Origin: DATCRE01 sp964235605
Lineage (GTDB): Bacteria > Bacteroidota > Bacteroidia > Cytophagales > Cyclobacteriaceae
Assembly: GCA_964235605.1 (NCBI GenBank)
Contig: CAXSCR010000030.1
Span: 1-53,412 of the forward strand
Length of the DNA: 53,412 nucleotides
Reading direction: 5' to 3'
Positions 8,576 to 18,424 of the stretch are shown here, piece after piece. Each line of letters begins with the position of its first letter. The stretch's first letter is position 1. The notes under the pieces were generated by a model that was not told the DNA's origin, did not search any database, and saw nothing but the letters and a program-made list of their open reading frames with translations. The translations under genes were made by a program, and so were the position numbers.

Positions 8576-11026
8576 TTACTCTGCATAACTAATTGCCATC
8601 CGTTTTATTCTATCCTCAAGCTTCTCGGAAGTAAGTTTCTCACGCATGTGGTCTACCATAATAGGGAATGCAAATGGAGTAACCTTCTGGGGTTTGGTAA
8701 GTATAATTTTTTGGTTTGCAATGCGCTCTAGCGCTCTACGTAGTCGCGCCTCCTCTAATTGAAAATCCATTACTTCTTCGTAAGCCTGACGAAGTAATAA
8801 GTTATGTGCTTCGTAGTCGTTAAAAACCTCAAAGAATAGTTGTGATGATGATTGGAGGTGTTTATCTTTTACTGGTTTACCGGGGTAACCTTTAAATACA
8901 AGGCCTGAAATCGCGGCAATGTCACGAAACTTTCGTCTGGCCATTTCGATTGAATTGATACTGGCTTGAATGTGTTGCATGAGGGTATCTGTGCCCAGCA
9001 CATCGGTCTCTATGGCTTCGTCTATGGGGATGGGCATGTCTGACAGTAGCTCGAAGCCGTAGTCATTCATGGCGATGGAAAACGTAATAGGTTGAATCTG
9101 CGAAATTCGATAGGCCACAAGTGCCGCAAACCCCTCATGTACGAAGCGACCTTCGAAGGGATACATAGCGACATGATAACCTTCAGGGCTCTGAAAATAT
9201 TCAATAAGAAATTCTTTGTTTGACGGAAGGTGTGAGCGTTCTCGCTGCAAGTCAAACAAGGGTTTAAGGAAAATCATTTCATGATCGGTGGCAGTGCCTT
9301 GTACTACTTCATCTATTTTGTTACGAATCATTTCGCTGAGTTGTGATGACAACGGCATGCGCCCTCCCATCCATGAAGGCACACGGCCAGACTTACGTTT
9401 TGATTTTCGTACGTGTACTTCCATTTCTTTGATGCGAACGAGCTCTAGGTTCTGACCAGCGAACCAAAATACTTCACCTGGTGTGAGGCGTGAGATGAAT
9501 GACTCTTCAATGGTACCGAGGTATTTTCCAGAGACATATTTCACATGCAACGAGCTGTCGCCTACGATTGTACCAATAGAAAGGCGATGCTTCATGGCAA
9601 TGCTGCGATTGGTAACTTTGTAGAGACCATCTTCAATGATTACTTTTCTATATTCATCATAGGCTTGCAGTGAGTCGCCTCCGGTGGTGATGAAATTCAG
9701 AAGCCATATCCATTCATCTTCACTCATGGAGTTGAAGCTAAAGGTACCCAGTACTTCATCGCGAACCTGATCTGAGTTGAAACCCTCGGACACGGCAAGT
9801 GTTACGAGGTATTGTATGAGTACATCGAAAGAGCGCAGATAAGGTAATCGTTCTTCTACAATGTTTTGTTTGATGGCTTCACGCAGCGCTGCTGCTTCCA
9901 TTAACTCAAGTGAATGTGTGGGTACAAAGTATATTCTACTTACCGCACCAGGTTGATGGCCGCTACGACCTGCACGTTGTAAGAACCTTGCCACGCCTTT
10001 GGGGCCGCCAATTTGTATAATAGTTTCGACCGGCCGAAAGTCTACACCAAGGTCGAGGCTCGAGGTACATACTACGGCTTTGAGTCTGCCTTCGTGCAAT
10101 TGATCTTCAACCCACTCACGTATATTTTTACTGATGGAACCATGGTGCATGGCAATGAGGCCAGAGAGTTCAGGCGCTTTGTCCAGTATCTTCTGGTACC
10201 ATATTTCGGCGAACGATCTTGTGTTGGTGAAGATAAGCGTAGTGCCGCTTTGTTTCACCACATCCAATACTTTATCAAGCAGTTGAATACCCAAGTGCCC
10301 GGCCCAAGGCATTCTTTCGAGAGCATCTGGCAAAATGGAAATCACCTCTACTTGTTTACTGATGTCGGCTTTAATGATGCTAAAATTCTTAGAGGCGTAG
10401 TAGCTACCCAGCAGCGCCTCTAGTGCCTGATCCATGTTGCCAATGGTAGCCGAAATGCCCCACACTTTTAACGTGGGGTTGATGGCTTTTAATCTTGATA
10501 GCGCAAGTTCTACCTGTACGCCGCGCTTGGAGCCCATGAGTTCATGCCACTCATCAGCCACAACTACTTGTAATGTTTTGAAGAAGTCAGGATATTTTTT
10601 TTGTGCGAGAAGTAAATGCAAGCTTTCGGGTGTGGTTATGAGAAGCTCGGGCGGTTTTTCTTTTTGCTTTGCGCGATCTTTCACTGAGGTGTCGCCAGAA
10701 CGCACGCCTACTTTCCAATTAAGTTCTAATCCCTCTATCAACCTTTTAGAAGAGATTTCTATTTCTTTGGAGAGTGCTCGGATGGGTGTGATCCAAATTG
10801 CTTGCAGCCCGTTATTTTTCTGTGTTTTGTATTTCGGGTTGTTGCGGATGAACTCTAACATGATGGGCATAAGCAACGAATAGGTTTTGCCACTTCCGGT
10901 TGGGGCATTCACCAAGCCACTTCCACCCTCAAGATAGGCTTGCCAAGCTTCAAGCTGAAACTGGAATGGCACCCATTTGTTTTGGATGAACCATGATTTT
11001 CCGATTTGTATTGACACTGCATGCAT
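8576..11026 (-). CDS. Ligase-associated DEXH-box helicase (Lhr-like superfamily 2)
   Basis: This 816-residue superfamily 2 helicase has motif I APTGSGKT (K47), motif II DEWH (in VVADEWHEL), motif III SAT, and motif VI QRAGRSGH. The length and the DEWH box fit the family called DNA ligase-associated DEXH-box helicase, related to Lhr. These proteins normally sit beside a metallo-beta-lactamase exonuclease and an ATP-dependent DNA ligase and are thought to act in DNA repair. Neither partner is in this window; the upstream neighbour is a divergent sensor kinase and the downstream neighbour a convergent glucanase. The ATG at 11026 gives the sequence MHAVSIQIG. Start and function class are clear; the biological substrate is unknown. 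Confidence 0.9.
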   Translation of the reverse strand: MHAVSIQIGKSWFIQNKWVPFQFQLEAWQAYLEGGSGLVNAPTGSGKTYSLLMPIMLEFIRNNPKYKTQKNNGLQAIWITPIRALSKEIEISSKRLIEGLELNWKVGVRSGDTSVKDRAKQKEKPPELLITTPESLHLLLAQKKYPDFFKTLQVVVADEWHELMGSKRGVQVELALSRLKAINPTLKVWGISATIGNMDQALEALLGSYYASKNFSIIKADISKQVEVISILPDALERMPWAGHLGIQLLDKVLDVVKQSGTTLIFTNTRSFAEIWYQKILDKAPELSGLIAMHHGSISKNIREWVEDQLHEGRLKAVVCTSSLDLGVDFRPVETIIQIGGPKGVARFLQRAGRSGHQPGAVSRIYFVPTHSLELMEAAALREAIKQNIVEERLPYLRSFDVLIQYLVTLAVSEGFNSDQVRDEVLGTFSFNSMSEDEWIWLLNFITTGGDSLQAYDEYRKVIIEDGLYKVTNRSIAMKHRLSIGTIVGDSSLHVKYVSGKYLGTIEESFISRLTPGEVFWFAGQNLELVRIKEMEVHVRKSKRKSGRVPSWMGGRMPLSSQLSEMIRNKIDEVVQGTATDHEMIFLKPLFDLQRERSHLPSNKEFLIEYFQSPEGYHVAMYPFEGRFVHEGFAALVAYRISQIQPITFSIAMNDYGFELLSDMPIPIDEAIETDVLGTDTLMQHIQASINSIEMARRKFRDIAAISGLVFKGYPGKPVKDKHLQSSSQLFFEVFNDYEAHNLLLRQAYEEVMDFQLEEARLRRALERIANQKIILTKPQKVTPFAFPIMVDHMREKLTSEKLEDRIKRMAISYAE

Positions 11027-11100
11027 GGAGATAAATGTATTTAATTTAGGCGTTGTATCTAACTATTGCCAATTAGATTGATATTCCAAATAGACATGAA

Positions 11101-11237
11101 GTTATAGCTTCTGGCTGCTAGCTTTGAGCCCCTAGCTCGATTTTTTAAAGTTTTATGCAGGTGACTCACTTGTTGGGCTCATGTTAAGGATTTGTATTTG
11201 TTGACCAAGGGGCATAACGAATACGTAAAAGCTGCAG
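11101..11237 (+). repeat. Dispersed intergenic repeat, copy A
   Basis: This about 137-bp segment begins GTTATAGCTTCTGG and ends near GGCATAACGAATACGTAAAA. It aligns along its length with 19773-19935, apart from a 28-bp tandem expansion in that copy. It lies between the divergent helicase and sensor kinase genes. The rest of the 11027-11541 gap is AT-rich and shows no gene. Confidence 0.88.
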
Positions 11238-11541
11238 ATGACAATCGACGTTTAAAAGTGCAATCCCTCCAGGGAAATCGCTTATAATATTATAAGTTGA
11301 TCCAATCCAGTTGATAAAGCATTATTAAACTGGTTAACGTTCCTGTAAAACAAACACCTTCCCCAAAACATCATGAGAAGAAATTCTTTTTATATCCATA
11401 GTTAGTAAACTTAAAAGCGATTTCTCTGATTAATAACTTAATAACCACGGTTTGGCGTAAATGATTAATAAAATGCCTAATTTCAATCTCGATTTTACTT
11501 TTTTATCATTATTTAGATAAAAAAACAGAGAGTGTAAGTTT

Positions 11542-14500
11542 ATGAATATCATGCATCTTGCGATATACTTACTTTTATTTAGCACTTCCCTTTACGCTCA
11601 ACCACAAACTTTCAAATTCGATTATATTAATTCAAGTCATGGCCTGGCGCATAACTCAGTTTTAAGTATTTTAAAAGATAGCAAAGGCTTTATGTGGTTC
11701 GGCACTTATGGTGGACTAAATAAATATGATGGATATAATATCAGAACATTTAGTCATGAATACGGTAATAAAAACAGTATTTCGGAAAATCCCATTGTAG
11801 CCATTTATGAAGACCTGGAGGGTGTTTTATGGCTTGGCACGCGTGGTGGTGGGGTTATACAATATGACCCTAAAACCGATATATTTAAGACGGACAAATA
11901 CCTTTATCTTGATCCAAAACGCAATATAACACCCAATGTAAAAAGCATTTTTGAAGATATTGACGGTTCTATTTGGCTCGCTTCAAGCGAAGGGTTAGTA
12001 CAGTTTGATAAAGTGAAAAACGTTTATATACCCTATCGCTTTGATTCTAATCTTCGTGAGGACAATGACCTTACCATTATTCATGAAGGCCCTACCGGCA
12101 AATTTTGGATTGGATCCTATTTGGGTTTAAAACTATTTGATAGAGACACCCGGAAATTCACGTCTTACAAACCTAATTCGAATAAAATAAACAGTCTTGG
12201 GCACCCTAGTGTAATAAGTATTTACGAAGACAAAGTTGGCATTCTGTGGATCGGAACGGAGGGCGGAGGCCTGGATAAATTCAACACGGCAACGGAGCAA
12301 TTCACACACTTTAAACATGATGTTAAAAATCCAAATAGCCTTATTAATAATTATGTATTTGATGTCAAGGAATTTGAGCCCGGCAAACTTTGGATTGCAA
12401 CAGAACTAGGAATTAGCATTCTTGACACCAAGACTGAACGGTTTGAACACATTCTACCTGATCCGCATGACTTAACTAGTTTAAGTTATAATGTTGTACG
12501 ATGTATGTATAAAGATCATAGCGAAGTAATATGGCTAGGTACGGATGGAGGTGGTGTAAATAAAATGGATAGCCGTAAAAAGAAATTTAATATCCTTCAA
12601 AAGGAGATAAATAACACGTCCAGCTTAAGTAGCAATAATGTTTTTGCTCTTAATGAAGATGTTATAGGGAATATTTGGATCGGAACTATTGAAGGTGGAT
12701 TAAACCGGCTTGACCCACAATCAAAAAAATGTTTTCGTTATACACCGGATCCAAAAGATAGACACGCTATGAATTCGCATAAGATTTTATCTCTTCATAG
12801 TGGCAACTCTAAAAATTTATGGATAGGCACAGATCGGGGTGGCTTGTGGATGCTTCCCGAGAAATTCATACGTGATCCAAAACTGAAAGCACAGTTTATT
12901 TCATTTTATAAAGACACCATACCAAACACGATCAATTCCAATGTAATCTTTTCCGTACTTGAAGATCATACGGGAACATTGTGGGCTGGTACATGGGGCA
13001 GCGGCTTAAATAAAATGAACTTTAATAAGAAATTAAACAATGGGGAGACCGACTACAATCACCCCACCGTTACGCATTACTTACCTGATAACGCAAACCC
13101 TACCGCACTATCACATGAGGTGGTCTTTACCATGTATGAAGATCGGCAGGGAACGCTGTGGATCGGAACTGCCGGCGGCGGGCTTGATAAACACGAGAAA
13201 AAAAAAGAAGTCGTACATGGTCAAACTATTGAGACTGATATTTTTATACACTATAAAAACAACCCTGAAGACTTCACTAGCCTAAGTAACAACCATATAT
13301 CAGGAATTTATGAGTCTCATAAAGGAGATTTCTGGATAGGGACCTCGATTGGCTTAAATAAAATGGATCGCAAGACGGGTAAATGCAAGGTTTACACGGT
13401 TAAAGATGGCCTTCCGAATAACGCCATCTTTGGAATTGTAGAAGACGACAAAGAAAATCTTTGGATTTCTACACAAGGTGGTATTTCGAAATTCAATCCC
13501 GTTGCAGAAACATTTAGAAATTACACAAGGGATGATGGACTACAAGACAACGTTTTTAATCCAGAAGCTTTTTGTTTGAGTCATACAGGTAAAATATATT
13601 ATGGTGGTACAAATGGTGTAACGTCTTTTTTTCCTGATAGCATAGCAGATAATCCATACAAACCTGAAGTCATGCTTACTGACTTCAAATTATTTAATAA
13701 ACCTGTACCCATAGGGGTTCATAAAGATGAACCGTTCCGTTTGGCAAGGTCAATTTCTACTGTAGATGAAATCTATTTATCATATAAAGACTATGTTTTT
13801 TCAATCGAATTTTCAGGATCAAATTATTCGATTCCAGAAAAAAATCAGTTTGCCTATATGATGGAGGGATTTGATAAAGATTGGGTTTACACAGATGCTA
13901 AAAATCGCACAGCTACCTATACGAACTTAGATCCTGGTAAGTATATTTTTCGAGTGAAAGCCTCCAACTGTGATGGCGTTTGGAGCGATGAGGTTAAGTC
14001 TATTACGCTAAATATTTCTCCCCCCTTTTGGAAAACGGTGTGGTTCAAATTGCTACAAGTTGTCATTGTTTTAGGCTTGTTATATCTCATTTATAGAATA
14101 CGTGTACGTATCATAAAGCAACAAAAAAGGGTTCTAGAAAAACAAGTAAACCAAAGAACAAAAGAAATTTTATCACAGAAAAAAGAGATTGAATCACAGA
14201 AGGAAAACATTGAGGAGAAAAACGTAATCCTCGAAAAACAGTACAACGAAATAACTGTAAAGAACTCTCAAATAGTAACACAAAATAAAAAAATAGAAGA
14301 AGCAACAAGAGAAATTAACGATAAGAATGAAAAGCTTGAACGCTATAACGCAACCCTAGAAAAAAATGTAAAAGAGCGTACCGAGCAATTAACAAACACA
14401 TATGCCAGTCTGGATCAAACTAATAAAGAGCTCGACCAATTTATCTATCGTTCAGCACATGATTTAAAGGGACCGATTGCCACCATAACAGGCCTTTGCT

Positions 14501-15075
14501 ACTTAGGTAGCTTGGAATCTAATGACCCAAAGATTCTTGAAATATTGAAACGCATGGACTCGACTACTGAAGAGATGAACGACAAGCTATCGCGATTGAT
14601 GAGAATACATGAGTTTAACACGATGGATCTGAAAATTACAAACGTGGATTACAACGCGTTACTACAGGATATAATAGATGAATTAAAGAATGAGAATGAT
14701 GCTAAGCATGTCAAATTTAAATGGCTAGTGCAAGCAGGCTCATATAAGTCAGATATTTATCTAATACGGAAACTATTAACAAATCTGATTGAAAATGCGA
14801 TCATGTATCAAGATGAAGAAAAGGAGAACAGGCACGTTCACATTGAAGTGAAACGGGAAGATAACCGAACAAAAATCTCTATCTGTGATAATGGAATTGG
14901 TATTCCTAAGAATCAGGCACCCCGCGTGTTTGATTTATTTGTCGTCGCCACGGAAGAAATTAAAGGATTTGGTCTCGGCCTGTATGAAGCCAAACTAATT
15001 GCACGTAGACTGAATGGTGTTATTAAATTACTGTATCCTGAAAGTGGCGATACTGAGTTCGATATTATTTTATAA
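11542..15075 (+). CDS. Two-component propeller sensor histidine kinase
   Basis: A signal peptide (to about residue 20) is followed by some 14 Reg_prop beta-propeller repeats with the signature LWIGT-x-GGGL, forming a periplasmic sensor to about residue 700. A Y_Y_Y domain covers about 740-830 and one membrane segment about 836-853. A long Lys/Glu-rich coiled coil spans about 860-960. The kinase core has the H-box SAHDLKGP with phospho-accepting His973, an N-box NLIENAI, G1 DNGIGIP and G2 GFGLGL. This is the sensor layout of hybrid two-component systems that sense glycans in Bacteroidota, but the protein stops after the ATPase domain, with no receiver or AraC output domain, so its response regulator is elsewhere. 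The glucanase three genes away hints at polysaccharide sensing, which is inference. Confidence 0.92.
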   Translation: MNIMHLAIYLLLFSTSLYAQPQTFKFDYINSSHGLAHNSVLSILKDSKGFMWFGTYGGLNKYDGYNIRTFSHEYGNKNSISENPIVAIYEDLEGVLWLGTRGGGVIQYDPKTDIFKTDKYLYLDPKRNITPNVKSIFEDIDGSIWLASSEGLVQFDKVKNVYIPYRFDSNLREDNDLTIIHEGPTGKFWIGSYLGLKLFDRDTRKFTSYKPNSNKINSLGHPSVISIYEDKVGILWIGTEGGGLDKFNTATEQFTHFKHDVKNPNSLINNYVFDVKEFEPGKLWIATELGISILDTKTERFEHILPDPHDLTSLSYNVVRCMYKDHSEVIWLGTDGGGVNKMDSRKKKFNILQKEINNTSSLSSNNVFALNEDVIGNIWIGTIEGGLNRLDPQSKKCFRYTPDPKDRHAMNSHKILSLHSGNSKNLWIGTDRGGLWMLPEKFIRDPKLKAQFISFYKDTIPNTINSNVIFSVLEDHTGTLWAGTWGSGLNKMNFNKKLNNGETDYNHPTVTHYLPDNANPTALSHEVVFTMYEDRQGTLWIGTAGGGLDKHEKKKEVVHGQTIETDIFIHYKNNPEDFTSLSNNHISGIYESHKGDFWIGTSIGLNKMDRKTGKCKVYTVKDGLPNNAIFGIVEDDKENLWISTQGGISKFNPVAETFRNYTRDDGLQDNVFNPEAFCLSHTGKIYYGGTNGVTSFFPDSIADNPYKPEVMLTDFKLFNKPVPIGVHKDEPFRLARSISTVDEIYLSYKDYVFSIEFSGSNYSIPEKNQFAYMMEGFDKDWVYTDAKNRTATYTNLDPGKYIFRVKASNCDGVWSDEVKSITLNISPPFWKTVWFKLLQVVIVLGLLYLIYRIRVRIIKQQKRVLEKQVNQRTKEILSQKKEIESQKENIEEKNVILEKQYNEITVKNSQIVTQNKKIEEATREINDKNEKLERYNATLEKNVKERTEQLTNTYASLDQTNKELDQFIYRSAHDLKGPIATITGLCYLGSLESNDPKILEILKRMDSTTEEMNDKLSRLMRIHEFNTMDLKITNVDYNALLQDIIDELKNENDAKHVKFKWLVQAGSYKSDIYLIRKLLTNLIENAIMYQDEEKENRHVHIEVKREDNRTKISICDNGIGIPKNQAPRVFDLFVVATEEIKGFGLGLYEAKLIARRLNGVIKLLYPESGDTEFDIIL

Positions 15076-15341
15076 ATGTTCCGGTAAATAAATCCCGACA
15101 ACACCAAGTGTGTCAACTTAGGCAATTAATACGTAGTCTCATTTTCCGAAAACGCCAACCCCGCTTTTAGTTAGTACAGCAAGAAAAGCACGCGTAATTC
15201 CTACTTATCCAAATCGCTAAGCCACTAGCAATCCATTCATATAAAATAATTGAATGTTTAGCCTTTCATGTTATAACTTTAATTTTTTAAGCTTTAAACT
15301 ATTCGTCCGCGCTAGTGTTAATGTGTTAATGGAATATAAAA

Positions 15342-16223
15342 ATGGGTAAATACTTAATAAAAGATCTTGAAAAGCTTTCCGGTATAAAGGCCCACACTAT
15401 ACGCATTTGGGAAAAGCGATACAACATCATTGATCCCCAGCGCACCGACACAAACATTCGTTACTACAATGATGAAGATCTCAAGAAAATCATCAATGTT
15501 TCGTTACTTAATAGCAGCGGTATTAAGATATCGTCCATTGCCACGTTAACGAATGCACAATTAAGCGAGAAAGTACAGCAATTAAGTATTCACGAAAACA
15601 AAGCAGACTTTCATATCGATCAGGTAGTCACTGCAATGATCGATTTAGATGAGGAGAAATTTGAAAGAGAGCTTGTAACAATTGAAAAAAGGCTAGGCTT
15701 CGAGAATACAGTAACCGAAGTCATCTATCCATTCCTTAATAAGATCGGTGTATTGTGGCAAACTGACAACATCACACCTGCCCACGAGCATTTTATTTCA
15801 AACCTTATTAGGCAAAAGATCATTGTATCAATCGCTACCTTGCCTATACCACCTGCAACAGGTATTCGGGTTATGCTTTTTTTACCTGAAAATGAATTAC
15901 ATGAGATAGGCCTCCTATTCTATCATTACCTTGCTCGTAAACATGGATTTAGAACTTATTACTTAGGCCAATCGGTTCCTTATTCTGACCTAAAAACTGT
16001 TTATGCCATCCATAAACCCCATATCCTTATCACTTCTCTAACGTCAACTCCAACGCCAAAAGACTTAGACAGCTATTTAATGGCTTTATCAACTGATTTT
16101 GCGAAATCGCGGATTCTTGCGGCAGGAGCCCTATTGAGACAGACGTCATTTCACTTTCCGCCTAACATCAAGGTGTTTAAAAGCGCTATGGAATTGAAAG
16201 AAATTCTTCAAACCATGAAATAA
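15342..16223 (+). CDS. CarH/LitR-like MerR-family cobalamin-binding photoreceptor repressor
   Basis: Residues 1-75 are a MerR-type winged helix (YLIKDLEKLSGIKAHTIRIW with EKRY). Residues about 90-170 are a four-helix bundle and about 175-290 a Rossmann-like B12-binding domain. Visible signatures are W139-x9-E149-H150 (WQTDNITPAHEH), which matches the W-x9-EH motif that caps adenosylcobalamin in CarH, and E-L-H187-E-I-G, a variant of D-x-H-x-x-G whose His is the lower axial cobalt ligand. In Thermus and Myxococcus, such proteins repress carotenoid genes in the dark and release DNA when light breaks the Co-C bond. The residue after the Trp is Gln140; in Thermus CarH a His there forms the light-state adduct. 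The gene precedes the sigma factor and carotenoid genes. Light control is strong inference, not shown. Confidence 0.88.
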   Translation: MGKYLIKDLEKLSGIKAHTIRIWEKRYNIIDPQRTDTNIRYYNDEDLKKIINVSLLNSSGIKISSIATLTNAQLSEKVQQLSIHENKADFHIDQVVTAMIDLDEEKFERELVTIEKRLGFENTVTEVIYPFLNKIGVLWQTDNITPAHEHFISNLIRQKIIVSIATLPIPPATGIRVMLFLPENELHEIGLLFYHYLARKHGFRTYYLGQSVPYSDLKTVYAIHKPHILITSLTSTPTPKDLDSYLMALSTDFAKSRILAAGALLRQTSFHFPPNIKVFKSAMELKEILQTMK

Positions 16224-16230
16224 GCACACT

Positions 16231-16378
16231 TTGTTTAACGGTGCCATCCCAAAAATCAAAAAAATGAGGGTGGATTCATTTGCCGTTAAACAGCGTACTT
16301 CATTTTTTGCCTCGGTAAACCTTTTTTTCACCGATTAGACGTAGAATTGTTTAACAATTAACTTAAAAAGTTAAACAA
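16231..16378. promoter_or_regulatory. Control region with four TGTTTAAC half-sites
   Basis: Between the CarH-like gene and the sigma factor, TGTTTAAC occurs at 16232-16239 and 16348-16355, and its exact complement GTTAAACA at 16285-16292 and 16370-16377. The outer pair forms a 10-bp inverted repeat (TGTTTAACGG / CCGTTAAACA) and the inner pair a 9-bp one (TTGTTTAAC / GTTAAACAA), which runs into the sigma factor start codon at 16378. Four copies of an 8-mer in about 146 bp point to a regulator binding region, most simply for the adjacent MerR-type protein. Confidence 0.72.
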
Positions 16379-16878
16379 TGGAGATAATAGAATTCACCGA
16401 CCAGGTAGCAGGCTTAAGGAGTACACTAAACTCATTTACGCGAAGGTTTACACGTAATACCGAAGAATGTCATGACCTCGTGCAAGACACCATGCTTAAA
16501 GCCCTTATATACAAAGAAAAGTTTAAAGAAGATACTAATTTAAAGGGCTGGCTATTTACCATCATGCGCAACACTTTCATTAACAATTACCGAAAGACGC
16601 AGCGCAATAGAACCCTGCACGACACAACAAAAGATTTGTATTTTCTGAATGTAGAAGATACGCATACCTTCTCATCACCCAGTTCAAGTCATGAATATAA
16701 CGACCTCTGGAAAAACATTCATGAGCTTAAAGAAGAATTACTGACACCTTTTAAAATGTATACATCTGGTTATAAGTATCAAGAAATTTCTGAACACTTG
16801 AGTTTACCAATAGGTACTGTAAAGAATAGAATTTTTCACGCACGTAAGGAAATACAAAGAAAGATGGCCGGATATTAA
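16378..16878 (+). CDS. ECF-like sigma-70 family RNA polymerase sigma factor
   Basis: This 166-residue protein has sigma region 2 (ECHDLVQDTMLKAL and GWLFTIMRNTFIN, residues about 10-75) and region 4 (YQEISEHLSLPIGTVKNRIF, about 130-160), with no region 1 or 3, as in ECF sigma factors. No anti-sigma gene is adjacent. It lies 154 bp after the CarH-like regulator and 22 bp before crtI, so it probably heads the carotenoid transcript and may direct transcription of this locus. The arrangement recalls litR-litS of Streptomyces, where the light regulator controls a sigma factor that turns on crt and phr genes. That parallel is inference from gene order. Confidence 0.92.
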   Translation: MEIIEFTDQVAGLRSTLNSFTRRFTRNTEECHDLVQDTMLKALIYKEKFKEDTNLKGWLFTIMRNTFINNYRKTQRNRTLHDTTKDLYFLNVEDTHTFSSPSSSHEYNDLWKNIHELKEELLTPFKMYTSGYKYQEISEHLSLPIGTVKNRIFHARKEIQRKMAGY

Positions 16879-16900
16879 ATTATTTCAACCAGATTCGTAG

Positions 16901-18424
16901 GTGGATAATAATAAAGTTTCAGTCATAGGGGCCGGCTTTGCTGGCTTAGCAGCTGCAACATGTTTAGCCAAAGAAGGCTTTGATGTAACCGTATTTGAAA
17001 AGAATAGTACAGCAGGAGGCCGAGCAAGAAAATACGAAGCAGCAGGATTTGTGTTTGATATGGGGCCAAGCTGGTATTGGATGCCTGATGTATTTGAGAA
17101 ATATTTTAATCTGTTCAATAAAAAAACAAGTGACTACTACAACTTAAAACGGTTGGATCCATCATATCGCATCTTCTATAATACAAGCGATCATCTTGAT
17201 ATACCAGCAGGTGTGAATGCTTTAGGTGCGCTATTTGAAAAGCTAGAACCGGGGAGTAGTATTAAACTATCACAATTTCTTGAGGAAGGAAAATATAAGT
17301 ATGATATCGGTATGAATGACCTGGTCTATAAGCCTGGCCTTTCGGTATTGGAGTTTGCCGATATAGAATTATTCAAGGGCGTTTTTAAACTGCATGTTTT
17401 CCAGTCCATTTCGAAGTACATAAAAATGTTTTTTAAGAATCCCAGGATTATAAAACTACTTGAATTCCCAGTTTTGTTTTTAGGTGCTACACCAGAAAGA
17501 ACACCTGCACTTTATAGTTTGATGAATTATGCTGACATGGCGCTAGGTACGTGGTATCCCATGGGGGGAATGCACAAAATTATTGAGGGCATGGTAGCAT
17601 TAGCTGAAGCGCAGGGCGTAAAATTTAAATTTAACAGTTCAGTTACTTCCATTGAATTACAGAATAGCAAAATCAAAGGCATTAAGGCTAATGATTCTTT
17701 TTATGCATGCGACTATATAGTAGCAGGTGCAGACTATCATCATGTTGAACAACACCTTTTACCGAGAGCGTATAGAATGTATGATGAGGCCTATTGGCAG
17801 AAACGGGTTATGGCTCCATCAAGTTTAATCTTCTATTTAGGATTGAACAAACGAGTAAAGAACTTGCTCCATCATACTTTATTTTTTGATGAGGATTTTG
17901 GACTGCATGCAAAAGAAATATATGACGATCCGAAATGGCCAACAGCGCCACAGTTTTATATATCATGCCCCTCCAAAACTGATCCATCTGTGGCGTCTGA
18001 AGGACATGAAAATTTGATGATCCTCATACCGGTAGCAACTGATCTAATAGACGAAGCAACAACCCGTGAAAAATACTTTGACTTAATAATTGATAGACTT
18101 GAAATTTTGATTGGAGAATCAATAAAGCAACATATAGTTTACAAGAGAAGCTATGCCCATAAAGATTTCATAACTGATTATAATTCCTTTAAAGGAAATG
18201 CTTATGGCCTTGCTAACACTTTAATGCAAACCGCCAACATGAAACCATCAATTATGAATAAGAATGTAGAAAACCTATATTACACTGGGCAGTTAACAGT
18301 TCCAGGGCCAGGCGTACCACCTTCTTTAATTTCCGGACAGGTTGTTGCTAACCAAGTCATTGAAAAACATAGGAAATTTGTAAATTTACACCTCATGAAT
18401 ACCCCCCATGAAACAGATATTTGA
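16901..18424 (+). CDS. crtI: Phytoene desaturase
   Basis: This 507-residue protein belongs to the CrtI family of FAD-dependent desaturases, which convert phytoene to lycopene. It has the N-terminal dinucleotide-binding motif GAGFAGLAAA followed by FEKN and GGRARKY, and the family's C-terminal signature YTGQLTVPGPGVPPSLISG. I use the GTG start at 16901 because the Rossmann strand begins only a few residues later. It lies 22 bp after the sigma factor and overlaps crtB by 17 bp, which indicates one transcript. It could be a related carotenoid oxidoreductase, but the pairing with crtB favours phytoene as substrate. Confidence 0.93.
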   Translation: MDNNKVSVIGAGFAGLAAATCLAKEGFDVTVFEKNSTAGGRARKYEAAGFVFDMGPSWYWMPDVFEKYFNLFNKKTSDYYNLKRLDPSYRIFYNTSDHLDIPAGVNALGALFEKLEPGSSIKLSQFLEEGKYKYDIGMNDLVYKPGLSVLEFADIELFKGVFKLHVFQSISKYIKMFFKNPRIIKLLEFPVLFLGATPERTPALYSLMNYADMALGTWYPMGGMHKIIEGMVALAEAQGVKFKFNSSVTSIELQNSKIKGIKANDSFYACDYIVAGADYHHVEQHLLPRAYRMYDEAYWQKRVMAPSSLIFYLGLNKRVKNLLHHTLFFDEDFGLHAKEIYDDPKWPTAPQFYISCPSKTDPSVASEGHENLMILIPVATDLIDEATTREKYFDLIIDRLEILIGESIKQHIVYKRSYAHKDFITDYNSFKGNAYGLANTLMQTANMKPSIMNKNVENLYYTGQLTVPGPGVPPSLISGQVVANQVIEKHRKFVNLHLMNTPHETDI

